Below the pieces are notes generated by a model that was given only the letters and a program-made list of their open reading frames with translations, ran no database searches and had not been told where the DNA came from. Below are positions 49,601-58,199 of a DNA stretch of 64,000 nt, in pieces. The DNA is from CAVONV01 sp963697355 (lineage in GTDB: Bacteria > Acidobacteriota > Vicinamibacteria > Marinacidobacterales > DATDRI01), in contig CAVONV010000034.1 in the NCBI GenBank assembly GCA_963697355.1, forward strand, positions 1-64,000, read 5' to 3'. How positions within the stretch are numbered: position 1 is the stretch's first letter; every line of letters starts with the position of its first letter. The position numbers were made by a program, and so were the translations under genes.

Positions 49601-50837
49601 CATCGAAGTGCACGCGGATCCCTTGGGCCGCGAACGCGTCTCCCATCATTTGTAGAGCCGCGGCGGTGGGCAAATGAGTGTGCTCGGGCTTCGCCTCGCT
49701 GCCGTAATACACCACGTCGTCATCACGTGAAGGATCAGGATCCGCCCACATGTGGTCGACCTCGATGAAGATATCTTTCTGGTTATCCAGCGCACCCATG
49801 GCGTAAAGGTCCGGCAGGGGTGTCCCGTTCGGATCGGAGAGTTGCCCGGAGAAGTCCACCGATTCCCACATATCTAGGAGGCCATCTCCGTCGCTGTCGT
49901 TGACTTCGGTTCGGTAGATGATGGCGCCCCAGGTGAGACAGTCCGAGGAGCCGACGCCCACATCGTCGACGGACGTCGTCAGTGTGCCCCCGCTCGGAGC
50001 AGCAAAATCGTCGAAGGTAACGTTATCCCAGTTGGGACCTTCTGAGGCGGCGAACGCGTCGGTGTACTCCACCCCATTGACCAGTATGCGTTCTCCCTTG
50101 TTGGCTTGGCCGCTGCCGACGATGTGCGTCAGCTTTCCCGGATACATTGGAGAGGATGCGGGATCGTAAAAGCCTGCGATGGTCTGAGACATCGATGGCG
50201 TGGAGTTATCCACCGTGTAGCCCCCGTCGTAAATGACGATTGCCGCGAGCGGCGTCGAAGGGTTCGGGTCCCGGTAGACCACGACCAGGCTGGCGCCGAG
50301 GGCATTGGGCGTTCCATTCCCGCTACCCGAGTCCGGCACCTGAATCGTGTGAGGTCCATTCACCACGTGCCTGCCGGTGGTCTCATCGATGCCAATGAAC
50401 CGAAGGACGTCGGCACGATAGGTGTACGTTCTTTTCGCGCCGCCGTTCCCTGTGCCGCCTCCAGAGCTCCAGCATGGAGATGTCCCGCCAGAGTCGAGCA
50501 CAAGCGCTAGCGGGCCGTCGGGTGTAGAGAGGGGGAAACCGTTGAACGTTGCGCCCTCGATGCCGGAGTCCGGCCCGTCGCTCTTTTTGGCCACCACTTG
50601 CCAATACAGAAATGCCGCCAGGATCTCCGCTTCCGGGTCCACACCGCTGATGTTAATCGTGCCGGTGGCAATGCCGTTGATCCCTGTACTACTCAGCCCC
50701 ACCCCGCCGACCTCGTAGTCGCCGGTCACGAAATAGTTCTTATAGAAATTCAGCGCCTGAGCTTGCGATAGCTGTGCTGAGAGCAGAACCAAGCCCAAAG
50801 TGATTGCTGTTACAGATTTTCGCCAATGAGTCTGCAC
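46665..50837 (-). CDS. Exported metzincin-like protein with GRGDL repeats and cadherin/Ig-like domains
   Basis: The GTG start at 50835-50837 follows AAGGAGAATACCG and gives 1,390 residues; an earlier in-frame start lacks a ribosome site. A signal peptide (about 1-27, ending LSQAQA) is followed by a DUF3344-like beta region (about 30-320). A peptidase domain has HELGHNLALRHGG (H576, E577, H580, H586) and a Met-turn (YLSVMNYLF). Residues 775-849 are 15 exact GRGDL units. After them come a fibronectin-III-like part, a cadherin-like/VCBS domain (GVLANDEDVDSVTLTVELV), HYR-like repeats and a C-terminal beta domain. It is probably a large secreted or surface protease or adhesin; protease activity is predicted, not shown. 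Confidence 0.85.
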   Translation of the reverse strand: MQTHWRKSVTAITLGLVLLSAQLSQAQALNFYKNYFVTGDYEVGGVGLSSTGINGIATGTINISGVDPEAEILAAFLYWQVVAKKSDGPDSGIEGATFNGFPLSTPDGPLALVLDSGGTSPCWSSGGGTGNGGAKRTYTYRADVLRFIGIDETTGRHVVNGPHTIQVPDSGSGNGTPNALGASLVVVYRDPNPSTPLAAIVIYDGGYTVDNSTPSMSQTIAGFYDPASSPMYPGKLTHIVGSGQANKGERILVNGVEYTDAFAASEGPNWDNVTFDDFAAPSGGTLTTSVDDVGVGSSDCLTWGAIIYRTEVNDSDGDGLLDMWESVDFSGQLSDPNGTPLPDLYAMGALDNQKDIFIEVDHMWADPDPSRDDDVVYYGSEAKPEHTHLPTAAALQMMGDAFAAQGIRVHFDVGNNYQFGEVSSNYIVPMGLAQGGDAMNEMDTVCVRDETANPPDAPWVCQFSDYPGTVGWKSGFRFFKEENFDPIRKDMFHYALFAHALGIPKASCLVTDPESIDFGYPDLECMDTDANYHVPQSFTGVADFPGGDILVTLGGFDDLYGRPVGTDFWVASTLMHELGHNLALRHGGDRLEPNCKPNYLSVMNYLFQLRGLIDDDGVPHLDFSSQTLFGFDENGLSDPGPLGSLFYRTAWYAPKAAGTIGDILDLTAATRHCDGSPLLTNELGELVEPPMVRLDATGVSDNLDWNGNGADGSLYPQDINFDGFFESLNESHDDWANIRLNQVGSRRNVGGWFLVEDPATGDFVAFMGPLSLDTGRGDLGRGDLGRGDLGRGDLGRGDLGRGDLGRGDLGRGDLGRGDLGRGDLGRGDLGRGDLGRGDLGRGDLGRGDLGVGADDGLFELDKGLARELANSPANELRASVIYDGCDGSSPADCHRIRLDWKASHIGSVKKYFVYRFEGATLPPVSVDFVGEVPFGAGQVEYSLIDNEELPNGEFTYYVKAEFNDNTLSNPSIFVTITAINDEPMADDDVDYITGAGMPLTVDAAQGVLANDEDVDSVTLTVELVDGSGPSGGTLMLSDDGSFTYTPNSGFAGPDTFTYRANDVDLNRNPITTSEATVTITVQDVTPPVVTLSVPTATGGGGFFKTAPVGVTVSATDPSGVASFECLDNGEPISTGNLNGIGTLDASGIFNVSGEGAHDLICTATDGLGNSGAASGSTNTGIVKIDTVPPVITIAAPVDDAEYVLNSSVASDYACSDDAPGSGVDTCSGTVSSGSSFDTSTVGLNNFTVTATDVAGNSATKTTNYHVIYNVTLAPLKKTAKLGSAVQVEYVLQDGTGSVISDLSTLVKMESVYNGPASGGCVPSEVGIRETLFSFPEGATGNSSFRFLNPPFRLNWDTTTATVTGEGCYTVLIYLDDKPDTPRMTTATNLK
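48291..48515 (-). repeat. 15 tandem 15-bp units encoding GRGDL
   Basis: Fifteen contiguous 15-base units code for 15 identical GRGDL pentapeptides. The units differ at synonymous positions (Arg CGT, CGC or CGG; Asp GAT or GAC; Leu CTG, TTG or CTA), so the peptide is conserved while the DNA has drifted. The phase GDLGR fits a pentapeptide-repeat pattern with Leu at the centre. Confidence 0.95.
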
Positions 50838-50963
50838 CGGTATTCTCCTTACAAGTAACGCAGCCACGGTCGCGTGGGCCCTGCTCCCAACGACCGCGGT
50901 CCGCTGATAGGTATCTCTCCGTCCGGGAAGCCTACAGAAAGGACTAGTCAAAATGACCCAGAT

Positions 50964-51004
50964 GGGATTAGCCCCATTTAATCCCAGCCATGACAATATG
51001 TCAA
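50964..51004 (-). promoter_or_regulatory. Promoter with overlapping dyads for the GRGDL protein gene
   Basis: On the minus strand TTGACA (complement of 50999-51004) and TTAAAT (complement of 50976-50981) are 17 bases apart. Two dyads overlap it: TGACA-ATA-TGTCA at 50991-51003 on the -35, and GGGATTA / TAATCCC (50964-50970, 50979-50985) on the -10. The leader would be about 130 bases. The rest of 50838-51290 shows no gene. Confidence 0.6.
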
Positions 51005-51290
51005 CACAAATGCATGTCTTTCTCAGGATGAAACCTGCAGCAAAGCATTTATGTGACAACAATATAGGCACAATGCGCAAGACGGCCGGGTTGGGCTTGG
51101 GGCTTTAGCAAGGCTCATTCGAGGTGGAAGGCGAAAGAAAAACGATAGTGCATTTACACTATCAGGAAAACGTCGTCGATGTCGGAGGGTTTGTCACAGC
51201 CAATTCAGGAACGATGTCCTCGGTGCCCGCTGTCAGGTCACCGCGAGCGTCTCAGGTGGGCTTTTCGCTTCGTCCGGGCGGCGAAAAGGT

Positions 51291-52523
51291 CTACTCCGCC
51301 GTGACCCGCACGAAGCGGCGCTTGCCGACGCGGAGAACGAAGGTCTGAGGCTGGGACAAGTCGACGTCGCGGTCCGTTTTGACCTTCGCGTCGTCGAGCT
51401 CTACAGCGTTCTGCTTGATGAGACGATTGGCCTCGCCCTTCGACTTGACCGTGCCCGCGTCGAGCATGAGCTGTGTCAAGCGGATGGGGTCGTCAGACAC
51501 CGCCAATTTGTGCTCCGGCATCTCATCCGGCATCTCTTTCTTGCTGAAAACCTGCTGAAAGGCCTCCTCGGCTCTTTTAGCATCATCGGCGGAGTGAAAA
51601 TCGGTGATGATCTTTCGAGCGAGATCCATCTTGACCCGCATGGGGTGGAGACCGCCGCCCGTCATCTTCTTCCGTAGCGCTTCAATCTCTTCCAGACTCA
51701 TGTCGGTGAGGAGCTCGTAGTAGCGGAACATAAGGTCATCGGAAATGGACATGATCTTTCCGAACATCTCCTCCGGAGGCTCGGTCACGCCGACATAATT
51801 CCCCAGACTCTTCGACATCTTCTCCACGCCGTCGAGTCCCTCGAGTAACGGAAGGGTCATAATGACTTGGGGCTCCAACTCATAATCGCGCATGATGTCG
51901 CGGCCGACGAGAAGATTGAAGGTCTGATCGGTGCCGCCGAGCTCGAAATCCGCTTCGAGCGCGACGGAATCGTAGGCCTGCGCCAACGGGTACAGAAACT
52001 CATGCACGGCGATCGGCTCCTGACCTTCGAAGCGGCGCTTGAAGTCGTCCCGCTCGAGCATGCGGGCCACGGTGTACTTGGCGGCGAGACGGACCCAACC
52101 TTCGCTCGTCAACTCGCCGAGCCACCGGCTGTTGAAATCGACGACCGTTTTCTCGGGATGGAGAATCTTAAAGACTTGCTGTTTGTAAGTCTCGGCGTTC
52201 GCTTGAATCTGTTCCCGCGTGAGCTGAGGACGGGTCTTGGATTTGCCGCTCGGATCTCCAATGAGACCGGTGAAGTCACCAATGAGAAAGACGACCGTAT
52301 GTCCGAGATCCTGGAAGTGCTTCATCTTCCGCATGACCACGGTGTGGCCGAGATGGATGTCTGGAGCCGAAGGGTCGAATCCGACTTTAACCTTTAGCGG
52401 CTTGCCTGTCTTGGCAGAGCGCTCGAGCTTACTCTTGAGCTCTTCCGGACGGACGACGTCAACGGTGCCCTTGGTCAGGTAGGCCAATTGTTCATCGATT
52501 GTGAGGTTCTTGTTGTCCATCAT
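51291..52523 (-). CDS. tyrS: Tyrosyl-tRNA synthetase
   Basis: This class I synthetase charges tRNA-Tyr. The 410-residue protein has the HIGH-type motif HLGHT in FDPSAPDIHLGHTVVM, the KMSKS motif in GVEKMSKSLGN, and a C-terminal S4 RNA-binding domain (SKGEANRLIKQ). The motif form is that of the TyrRZ-like subgroup. Its start overlaps the purN stop by 4 bases (ATGA), making purM-purN-tyrS one unit. Confidence 0.96.
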   Translation of the reverse strand: MMDNKNLTIDEQLAYLTKGTVDVVRPEELKSKLERSAKTGKPLKVKVGFDPSAPDIHLGHTVVMRKMKHFQDLGHTVVFLIGDFTGLIGDPSGKSKTRPQLTREQIQANAETYKQQVFKILHPEKTVVDFNSRWLGELTSEGWVRLAAKYTVARMLERDDFKRRFEGQEPIAVHEFLYPLAQAYDSVALEADFELGGTDQTFNLLVGRDIMRDYELEPQVIMTLPLLEGLDGVEKMSKSLGNYVGVTEPPEEMFGKIMSISDDLMFRYYELLTDMSLEEIEALRKKMTGGGLHPMRVKMDLARKIITDFHSADDAKRAEEAFQQVFSKKEMPDEMPEHKLAVSDDPIRLTQLMLDAGTVKSKGEANRLIKQNAVELDDAKVKTDRDVDLSQPQTFVLRVGKRRFVRVTAE

Positions 52524-53137
52524 TCCACAAGAATAGCGCGGCGGTCTTCGAACTTGAATTTACCGTCGAGAAGCAAAGCAATGGCTTCGGGATATAGGCG
52601 ATGCTCAACTTTTAGAATTCGAGCTGCCAGGCTTTCCTCGGTATCGTCACCTCGCACCGGCACCGTCGCCTGGAGCAGTATAGGACCATGGTCCAGCTCC
52701 TCATCGACGATATGCACGGTGGCTCCACTGACTTTGACGCCATACTCGAGCGCTTGCTTCTGGCCATGAAGTCCAATGAAAGAGGGCAAGAGGGCGGGAT
52801 GGATGTTCAGCACTCGATGGGGAAACGCACGGACCAGAACCGGAGAAAGAATCCGCATGAAGCCGGCCAAGCACACGACATCCACTTCGTGCTTGTGCAG
52901 CTCTTCCAGCACGCGCTCATCAAAGGCTTCGCGTGAAGGGAACGCTTTGTGTTCGATGACAGAAGTCGTGATGCCGGCCTTTTGAGCTCGCGCTAGGCCC
53001 TCCGCCTCGGCCTTATTGCTGACAACCACGCCAATCCGCGCATCGAGCCTTCCCTCGTGAATTGCGTCGATGATCGCCTGGAGATTGGTGCCACGGCCCG
53101 AGATCAGGACACCGAGGGTGCGGCCGTCCCGGCTCAT
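52520..53137 (-). CDS. purN: Phosphoribosylglycinamide formyltransferase
   Basis: PurN transfers the formyl group of 10-formyl-THF to GAR in purine synthesis. The 205-residue protein has LISGRGTNLQAI at the N terminus, the folate-binding and catalytic motif LNIHPALLPSF, and the Asp of ELDHGPIL. It overlaps purM upstream and tyrS downstream by 4 bases each. Confidence 0.96.
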   Translation of the reverse strand: MSRDGRTLGVLISGRGTNLQAIIDAIHEGRLDARIGVVVSNKAEAEGLARAQKAGITTSVIEHKAFPSREAFDERVLEELHKHEVDVVCLAGFMRILSPVLVRAFPHRVLNIHPALLPSFIGLHGQKQALEYGVKVSGATVHIVDEELDHGPILLQATVPVRGDDTEESLAARILKVEHRLYPEAIALLLDGKFKFEDRRAILVE

Positions 53138-54165
53138 AGCGTCCCTCCGTAGACGACTTCGCGTTCACCCTCAACGATCTCTCCTATGGCGATGGCCTTT
53201 TCTCCGGCGTCGGCCAGAAGGGACTTCGTGGTCTCCAAGTCTTTACGAGAGACCATGACGACCATGCCGATTCCCACATTGAACGTGCGGAGCATTTCCG
53301 CCTCGGCAATGTCACCTTTGTGTTGAAGGTATCGGAACAGCGGCGGAATCGACCATTGGTCGAGATCGATTCGGGCAGCGGTGCCCTCCGGTAACACCCG
53401 CGGAATATTATCGGTCAATCCGCCTCCGGTAATATGAGCGAGCGCCTTGACGAGGCCCTTTTCGAGAAGCGGATCGATAAGGGGAAGGTAACAACGGTGC
53501 GTCTCGAGAAGTGCATCACCGACCTTGGCGCCGATTTCCTCGACATGGCTTTGCGGCGTCAAGTTTTCTTGGTCGAAGAAGATTTTTCTCGCCAGTGAAT
53601 ATCCGTTCGTATGAAGCCCGGTCGAGCCCAGCCCCAAGAGCTGATCGCCCGGCTCGAGCGCTGCGCCATCAACAATACGGTCTCGCTCGACGACACCCAC
53701 GATGGTTCCCGCTAAATCGTACTCGTCTGCCGGATAAAAGCCCGGCATTTCCGCCGTTTCACCGCCGAGCAGTGTCAACCCAAACTCACGGCAAGCCCGA
53801 GCAAGTCCCGACACCACGGCCTCAACGACTTCCGGCACGAGCTTGCCCAGAGCCAGATAGTCCAAGAAAAACAAGGGGCGCGCTCCCTGCACCAGAATAT
53901 CGTTGATGCAATGACTCACCAGGTCGTAGCCGACGGTGTCGTGACGGTCCGCAGCGAAGGCGACCTTGAGCTTGGTCCCCACACCATCCGCACTGGCTAC
54001 GAGAACCGGGTCTCGATATCGGTCCTTGTCCAGGCGAAAGAGCCCGCCGAAGCTACCCATGTCACCGAGCGTTTCGGGTCGAAAAGTGCCGCGAACGAGA
54101 TCACGGATCTTGTTTTTTGCGCGGTGAGCGGCATCGATGTCGACTCCCGCCGAACGATAATCCAT
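53134..54165 (-). CDS. purM: Phosphoribosylformylglycinamidine cyclo-ligase (AIR synthetase)
   Basis: PurM makes AIR from FGAM with ATP. The 343-residue length is normal. Motifs are DGVGTKLKVAF, GGETAEMPGFY, and ITGGGLTDNIPRVLP. It starts YRSAGVDIDAA as is usual. It is the first gene of the purM-purN-tyrS unit and is divergent from the DUF2911-like gene, 151 bases away. Confidence 0.97.
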   Translation of the reverse strand: MDYRSAGVDIDAAHRAKNKIRDLVRGTFRPETLGDMGSFGGLFRLDKDRYRDPVLVASADGVGTKLKVAFAADRHDTVGYDLVSHCINDILVQGARPLFFLDYLALGKLVPEVVEAVVSGLARACREFGLTLLGGETAEMPGFYPADEYDLAGTIVGVVERDRIVDGAALEPGDQLLGLGSTGLHTNGYSLARKIFFDQENLTPQSHVEEIGAKVGDALLETHRCYLPLIDPLLEKGLVKALAHITGGGLTDNIPRVLPEGTAARIDLDQWSIPPLFRYLQHKGDIAEAEMLRTFNVGIGMVVMVSRKDLETTKSLLADAGEKAIAIGEIVEGEREVVYGGTL

Positions 54166-54316
54166 GGAGTGTCTCTCCTTGTCTCCTGCCTCCAGTATCG
54201 AACCGAAGGATAGTACTTTCTGGCAGCATCGTGAATCAAACGCGCTCTTGCAGTCGTTTGACTCGCGCGTCCCTCTGTCGATAGGCTCTCTTCAGTTCAT
54301 TGATGGAGAAGAAACG

Positions 54317-54898
54317 ATGTTGAGACGTTCGGCGTTTTTTGGTGTTGCACTGTGTTTCTTGATCGCGGCCTCGATACTCGCTCAGGAGATCCAACGATTC
54401 GGCGGCGAATCGGCTCGGGTGAGCACGCGCATCGCTTACTTCGGCAAGAACAGCTCCGCGGGACAGCTCGCCATCGAATACGGCCAGCCGGAATGGAAAG
54501 ACGAGTACGAGACCCAGTTCGACGAGCTCACGCGAGGCAAACGCTGGAGGTTCGGCAACAACTTCTGGACCACGCTCGACACCCATTTAGACCTTACGAT
54601 CGGAGGAACCAAGGTGGCGATAGGCTACTACTACTTGGTGCTCGAGCGATCACAAGGCGACGACTGGTCTCTCGTCCTCCTCGATCCTAAAGAGATCCAA
54701 GCCAAGAAGCTCGATGCTTTTCAAGCGGAGCTGACGATCGGCGGCATCGTCGTACCGCTCAACTGGGAACAAACGGAGGACATCAGTGAGAAGCTCGTCA
54801 TCAAGTTGGCTCCCTCCGAGGGTAAGCTCGATAAAGGCACGCTTACGATCGGCTGGGGAAAGCACAAGCTCACCGCTGATATCGATGTGAGTCTATAA
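54317..54898 (+). CDS. Exported DUF2911-like protein
   Basis: This 193-residue protein has a signal peptide (MLRRSAFFGVALCFLIAASILAQ). The mature part resembles DUF2911 proteins: ARVSTRIAYFGKNSSAGQL, then RGKRWRFGNNFWTTLDTH and VAIGYYYLVLE. The function of the family is not known. The ATG at 54317 is chosen for the GGAGAAG site and the signal peptide; a longer frame upstream is non-coding. It ends 4 bases before the convergent argH end. Confidence 0.88.
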   Translation: MLRRSAFFGVALCFLIAASILAQEIQRFGGESARVSTRIAYFGKNSSAGQLAIEYGQPEWKDEYETQFDELTRGKRWRFGNNFWTTLDTHLDLTIGGTKVAIGYYYLVLERSQGDDWSLVLLDPKEIQAKKLDAFQAELTIGGIVVPLNWEQTEDISEKLVIKLAPSEGKLDKGTLTIGWGKHKLTADIDVSL

Positions 54899-54902
54899 GA
54901 CG

Positions 54903-56279
54903 TTACGTGAGGTCGTTCAGTTTGTCTCTCGCGCGCCGGAGCTGGTCGTCAATCGCCGTTGCCGCGACGCCACCCCTCGCGGTCTTCCTTTCGACCGATC
55001 GCTCATAGCTCCACACGTCCCGCACGTCCTCATCGAACGCCGCCGCGTAACTGCGAAGGTCACTCAAGTCCAGGCTCGCCACGTCCACGCCCTTCTCCGC
55101 GGCGACGGCAAAGATTTCCCCCACGATGCGGTGACTGTCACGAAACGGCACACCTTTGTCAACGAGATAGTCCGCGAGATCGGTGGCAAGAAGCTCCGGT
55201 GAGAGTGCGCGCGCCATAGCGTCGGGACAAATCGACATCGTGGCGAGAGTGCCGTTCATGACGGGAAAGACGAGGTTAAGTGTATCTAGTGCATCGAAAA
55301 CGGACTCTTTATCCTCTTGAAGGTCCCGTTGGTAGCCGGTCGGCAGCCCTTTTACCGTCGTCAGAAGCGCCGTCAAATCACCAATGACACGACCACATTT
55401 GCCCCGGATGAGCTCGAGCCCGTCGGGATTCCTCTTTTGTGGCATGAGGCTGCTGCCCGTCGAGTAGGCCTCATCGAGCTCCACGAACCCGAACTCGGCC
55501 GTCGACCACAGAAGAAGGTCTTCACTCATCCGCGAGAAATGAGTCGCGAGCACGGCCGCCGCCGACAGAAACTCGAGTGCGAAGTCACGGCTCGAAACGG
55601 CATCGATGCTGTTTTCGAGAACGTTCACGAAGCCGAGCTCCTGAGCCATGGCCTTGCGGTCCACCCCCATAGGATTCCCGGCCAGAGCTCCCGCGCCCAA
55701 GGGAAGCTCCAGACAGTGACTCCGTGCATGCTCGAGCCGTGATCGATCGCGCTCGATCGCCCAGAAGTAGGCCAGCAAATATTGCGCGAAGACGACCGGC
55801 TGGCCACGTCTCATGTGCGTATATCCAGGCAGGATGAAGTCCCGACTCTCGATGGCTCGCTTCAAGAGGGTTCCCTGGACTCGTCGTATTTGTTCCATGA
55901 GTTCTCGAATCCCGCCGGCCAGGTAGAGACGGAGTTCCGTCATGGCGAGATCATTGCGGCTCCTCCCGGCCGGGAGCTTCGAAGCGACAGCGCCAACCGA
56001 CTCGGTCAAGAGACGTTCTACGGCCGTGTGAATGTCCTCGTCGCCGGAATCCAAAGGTGGGGACTCGAGTGTTAGTTGTTTCTCGACTTGGTCCAAACCT
56101 CGTTCGATCGCCTCAACCTCGGTCGATTCGAGCTTACCCGCCGAGCACAAAGCACGGGCGTAGACTCGATTGATGAGAACATCTTGTGGTGCCAGGCGCC
56201 TGTCGAAGTCGATGGAGCGCCCTAACCGCTCTAGCTCGGGGGCGACGTCTTTACGGAAGCGGCCTCCCCATAGCTTCAA
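54903..56279 (-). CDS. argH: Argininosuccinate lyase
   Basis: ArgH splits argininosuccinate to arginine and fumarate. The protein has 458 residues from a TTG start (LKLWGGRF) that overlaps the argG stop as TTGA, with GGAGAC upstream; a GTG at 56303 is less likely. The fumarase-superfamily signature is GSSLMPQKRNPD, and LPAGRSRNDLAMTE and GYTHMRRGQP are present. It is coupled to argG. Confidence 0.96.
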   Translation of the reverse strand: MKLWGGRFRKDVAPELERLGRSIDFDRRLAPQDVLINRVYARALCSAGKLESTEVEAIERGLDQVEKQLTLESPPLDSGDEDIHTAVERLLTESVGAVASKLPAGRSRNDLAMTELRLYLAGGIRELMEQIRRVQGTLLKRAIESRDFILPGYTHMRRGQPVVFAQYLLAYFWAIERDRSRLEHARSHCLELPLGAGALAGNPMGVDRKAMAQELGFVNVLENSIDAVSSRDFALEFLSAAAVLATHFSRMSEDLLLWSTAEFGFVELDEAYSTGSSLMPQKRNPDGLELIRGKCGRVIGDLTALLTTVKGLPTGYQRDLQEDKESVFDALDTLNLVFPVMNGTLATMSICPDAMARALSPELLATDLADYLVDKGVPFRDSHRIVGEIFAVAAEKGVDVASLDLSDLRSYAAAFDEDVRDVWSYERSVERKTARGGVAATAIDDQLRRARDKLNDLT

Positions 56280-57583
56280 GACACCGTCTCCGGTTTGCTG
56301 CACACACCCACTCGAACCGTTTCCGGTTCGGCGGCGACTGGCTTTTCTTTCCAGCGGGTGAGCACGGCGGACGGCCGAACGGAGCTCGCCACGCGCATCG
56401 AATAACGGATCTTCTGGGGCAGGCCGTACAGGCGGATGAATCCTTCCGCATCCGCTTGCTGAAAGACTTCATCGCGTCCGAAGGTGGCGTACTCCTCTCG
56501 GTAAAGACTAAACGGGGAGCGACGGCCTGTGACCGTCACCGCTCCCCGGAAGAGCTCCAACCGAACTTCTCCCGTCACGGTCTCCTGCGTGGACTCGACA
56601 AAGGCATCGAGAGCTTCTCGAAGGGGTGAGAACCACTGCCCGTTGTATACGAGCTCGGCGTATCGTAGTGCCATCACCGACTTGAAGTGCGCCGTCTCGC
56701 TATCCAGGGTGATGCTCTCGAGCGCTTCATGGGCCTCGTGGAGTAGGGTTCCGCCCGGTGTTTCGTATACACCGCGTGACTTCATCCCCACGAGACGGTT
56801 CTCGACCAGATCGACCCGGCCCACACCGTGGCGGGCACCGACAAGATTCAACCTTTCCAGGAGATCCACCGGCGACAAATGATCGCCGTTGATCGCGACG
56901 GGGACACCGCGAACGAAGCCGATCATGATCGATTCGGGTTCGCCTCGTGCCTCTTCAGGATGCAACGTCCATCGACAGACATCTCTGGCCGGTCGCTCCC
57001 AAGGATCTTCGAGCATTCCTCCTTCATGACTGAGATGCAACAGATTTTGATCCCGGCTGTACAGGTTGCCCCTACTTTGCTCAACGGGGACACCTCGGGC
57101 CGCGGCGAAATCCAGGGCATCTTCGCGTGATCGGATTTCCCAAATGCGCCAAGGTGCAATGACTTCCAAATGAGGAGCGAGTGCCGCATAGGTGAGCTCA
57201 AATCTCACCTGATCGTTGCCCTTCCCCGTACACCCATGCGCTACGCCATCGGCACCTTCCTGCTCGGCAATCTCCACTTGTCGCCGGGCAATAACGGGTC
57301 TCGCAAGTGACGTGCCGAGCAAGTACTTACCTTCGTAGCGTGCGCCTGCCCTGAGCGCCGGAAAGACGAAGTCTCGAACGAACTCGGTCCTCAAATCTTC
57401 CACGTAGACTTTGGAAGCGCCGATGGCCTTGGCCTTCTCCGCCAAAGACATCAAGTCTTCTCCTTGACCCACATCGGCCATCATGGCAATGACGTCACAA
57501 TTGAAATGCTCCTTGAGCCAGGGAACCGCTACGGATGTATCGAGACCCCCCGAGTACGCTAGAACCACCTTTTTCGAACCCAT
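56276..57583 (-). CDS. argG: Argininosuccinate synthase
   Basis: ArgG joins citrulline and aspartate using ATP. The 435-residue protein has the PP-loop AYSGGLDTSVAV and the motifs HGCTGKGNDQVRFE and GNLYSRDQNLLHLSHEGG. The ribosome site GGGAGG precedes the start. The C-terminal 40 residues form a tail longer than usual. The promoter is overlapped by two ARG-box-like sites, pointing to arginine repression. Confidence 0.97.
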   Translation of the reverse strand: MGSKKVVLAYSGGLDTSVAVPWLKEHFNCDVIAMMADVGQGEDLMSLAEKAKAIGASKVYVEDLRTEFVRDFVFPALRAGARYEGKYLLGTSLARPVIARRQVEIAEQEGADGVAHGCTGKGNDQVRFELTYAALAPHLEVIAPWRIWEIRSREDALDFAAARGVPVEQSRGNLYSRDQNLLHLSHEGGMLEDPWERPARDVCRWTLHPEEARGEPESIMIGFVRGVPVAINGDHLSPVDLLERLNLVGARHGVGRVDLVENRLVGMKSRGVYETPGGTLLHEAHEALESITLDSETAHFKSVMALRYAELVYNGQWFSPLREALDAFVESTQETVTGEVRLELFRGAVTVTGRRSPFSLYREEYATFGRDEVFQQADAEGFIRLYGLPQKIRYSMRVASSVRPSAVLTRWKEKPVAAEPETVRVGVCSKPETVS

Positions 57584-57605
57584 TCGGAATATCCTCCCAA
57601 GCGAA

Positions 57606-57653
57606 TGAATAAATATGCGCCAGCAGTGTATATTTATGCAACGAGGAAGTCAA
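57606..57653 (-). promoter_or_regulatory. argG promoter with two ARG boxes
   Basis: On the minus strand TTGACT (complement of 57648-57653) and TACACT (complement of 57625-57630) are 17 bases apart. Two sites close to the ArgR box TGAATwwwwATTCA lie at 57606-57619 and 57627-57640, each matching about 12 of 14 positions (by-eye count). Their starts are exactly 21 bases apart, the spacing of paired ArgR boxes. One covers the -10/spacer, the other the start region. Confidence 0.7.
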
Positions 57654-57685
57654 ATTGACTCGGAAGGTTCCGAAACCGCGGTCAG

Positions 57686-58138
57686 TTACTTTTTTCGCTT
57701 GAAGAACAATGGGTCCAGCGAGAAACGGCCTCCCCCCAGCAAGACGATGGCAAGGAAGCAGATGAGATAGATCAAGGCCATCTCCGGATTTCCCCACTTC
57801 TTGACCTCATCCGGAGTCGCTTGAGAAAGGCCCAGCGCCACCATGACGTGCTGTTGAAATTGGTGTCGGCCAAAGGCGGCAACGAACATCGTGAAAGCGG
57901 CAAAGGAAGCGGCGATTCGTGTGCCAAACCCCAACGCAACGAAGAGTCCACCGGCAAACTCCGCGAGGGCCGCGGCCCACGCAAAAACAGCCGGCAGAGG
58001 AAAGCCAAGGGCTTCCACTCCGGCAATGAAGCGATCGCCTTCGCCGGCGGCGAGTGCCGAAATCTTGCCCCAGCCGTGCCCGAAGGCCAACCCCAACCCG
58101 GCAAGACGCAAGAGTAACAGTGCCGTGTCTTTTTTCAT
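57686..58138 (-). CDS. DoxX-family membrane protein
   Basis: This 150-residue protein has four membrane segments, beginning LLLLRLAGLGLAFGHGWGKI and including FAWAAALAEFAGGLFVALGF. These match the DoxX/DoxD-like family, whose members act in thiosulfate or oxidative metabolism, but most have no known role. The ATG at 58136-58138 is chosen for GAGGTGG upstream. It is on the argG strand, 102 bases before it, so it could be read through into argG, although argG has its own promoter. Confidence 0.85.
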   Translation of the reverse strand: MKKDTALLLLRLAGLGLAFGHGWGKISALAAGEGDRFIAGVEALGFPLPAVFAWAAALAEFAGGLFVALGFGTRIAASFAAFTMFVAAFGRHQFQQHVMVALGLSQATPDEVKKWGNPEMALIYLICFLAIVLLGGGRFSLDPLFFKRKK

Positions 58139-58199
58139 ATGCGGTCCACCTCGAAAAAGCCGTCTTGATTCTACGCGCGGCACGAGCAAGTTCAAAGAA

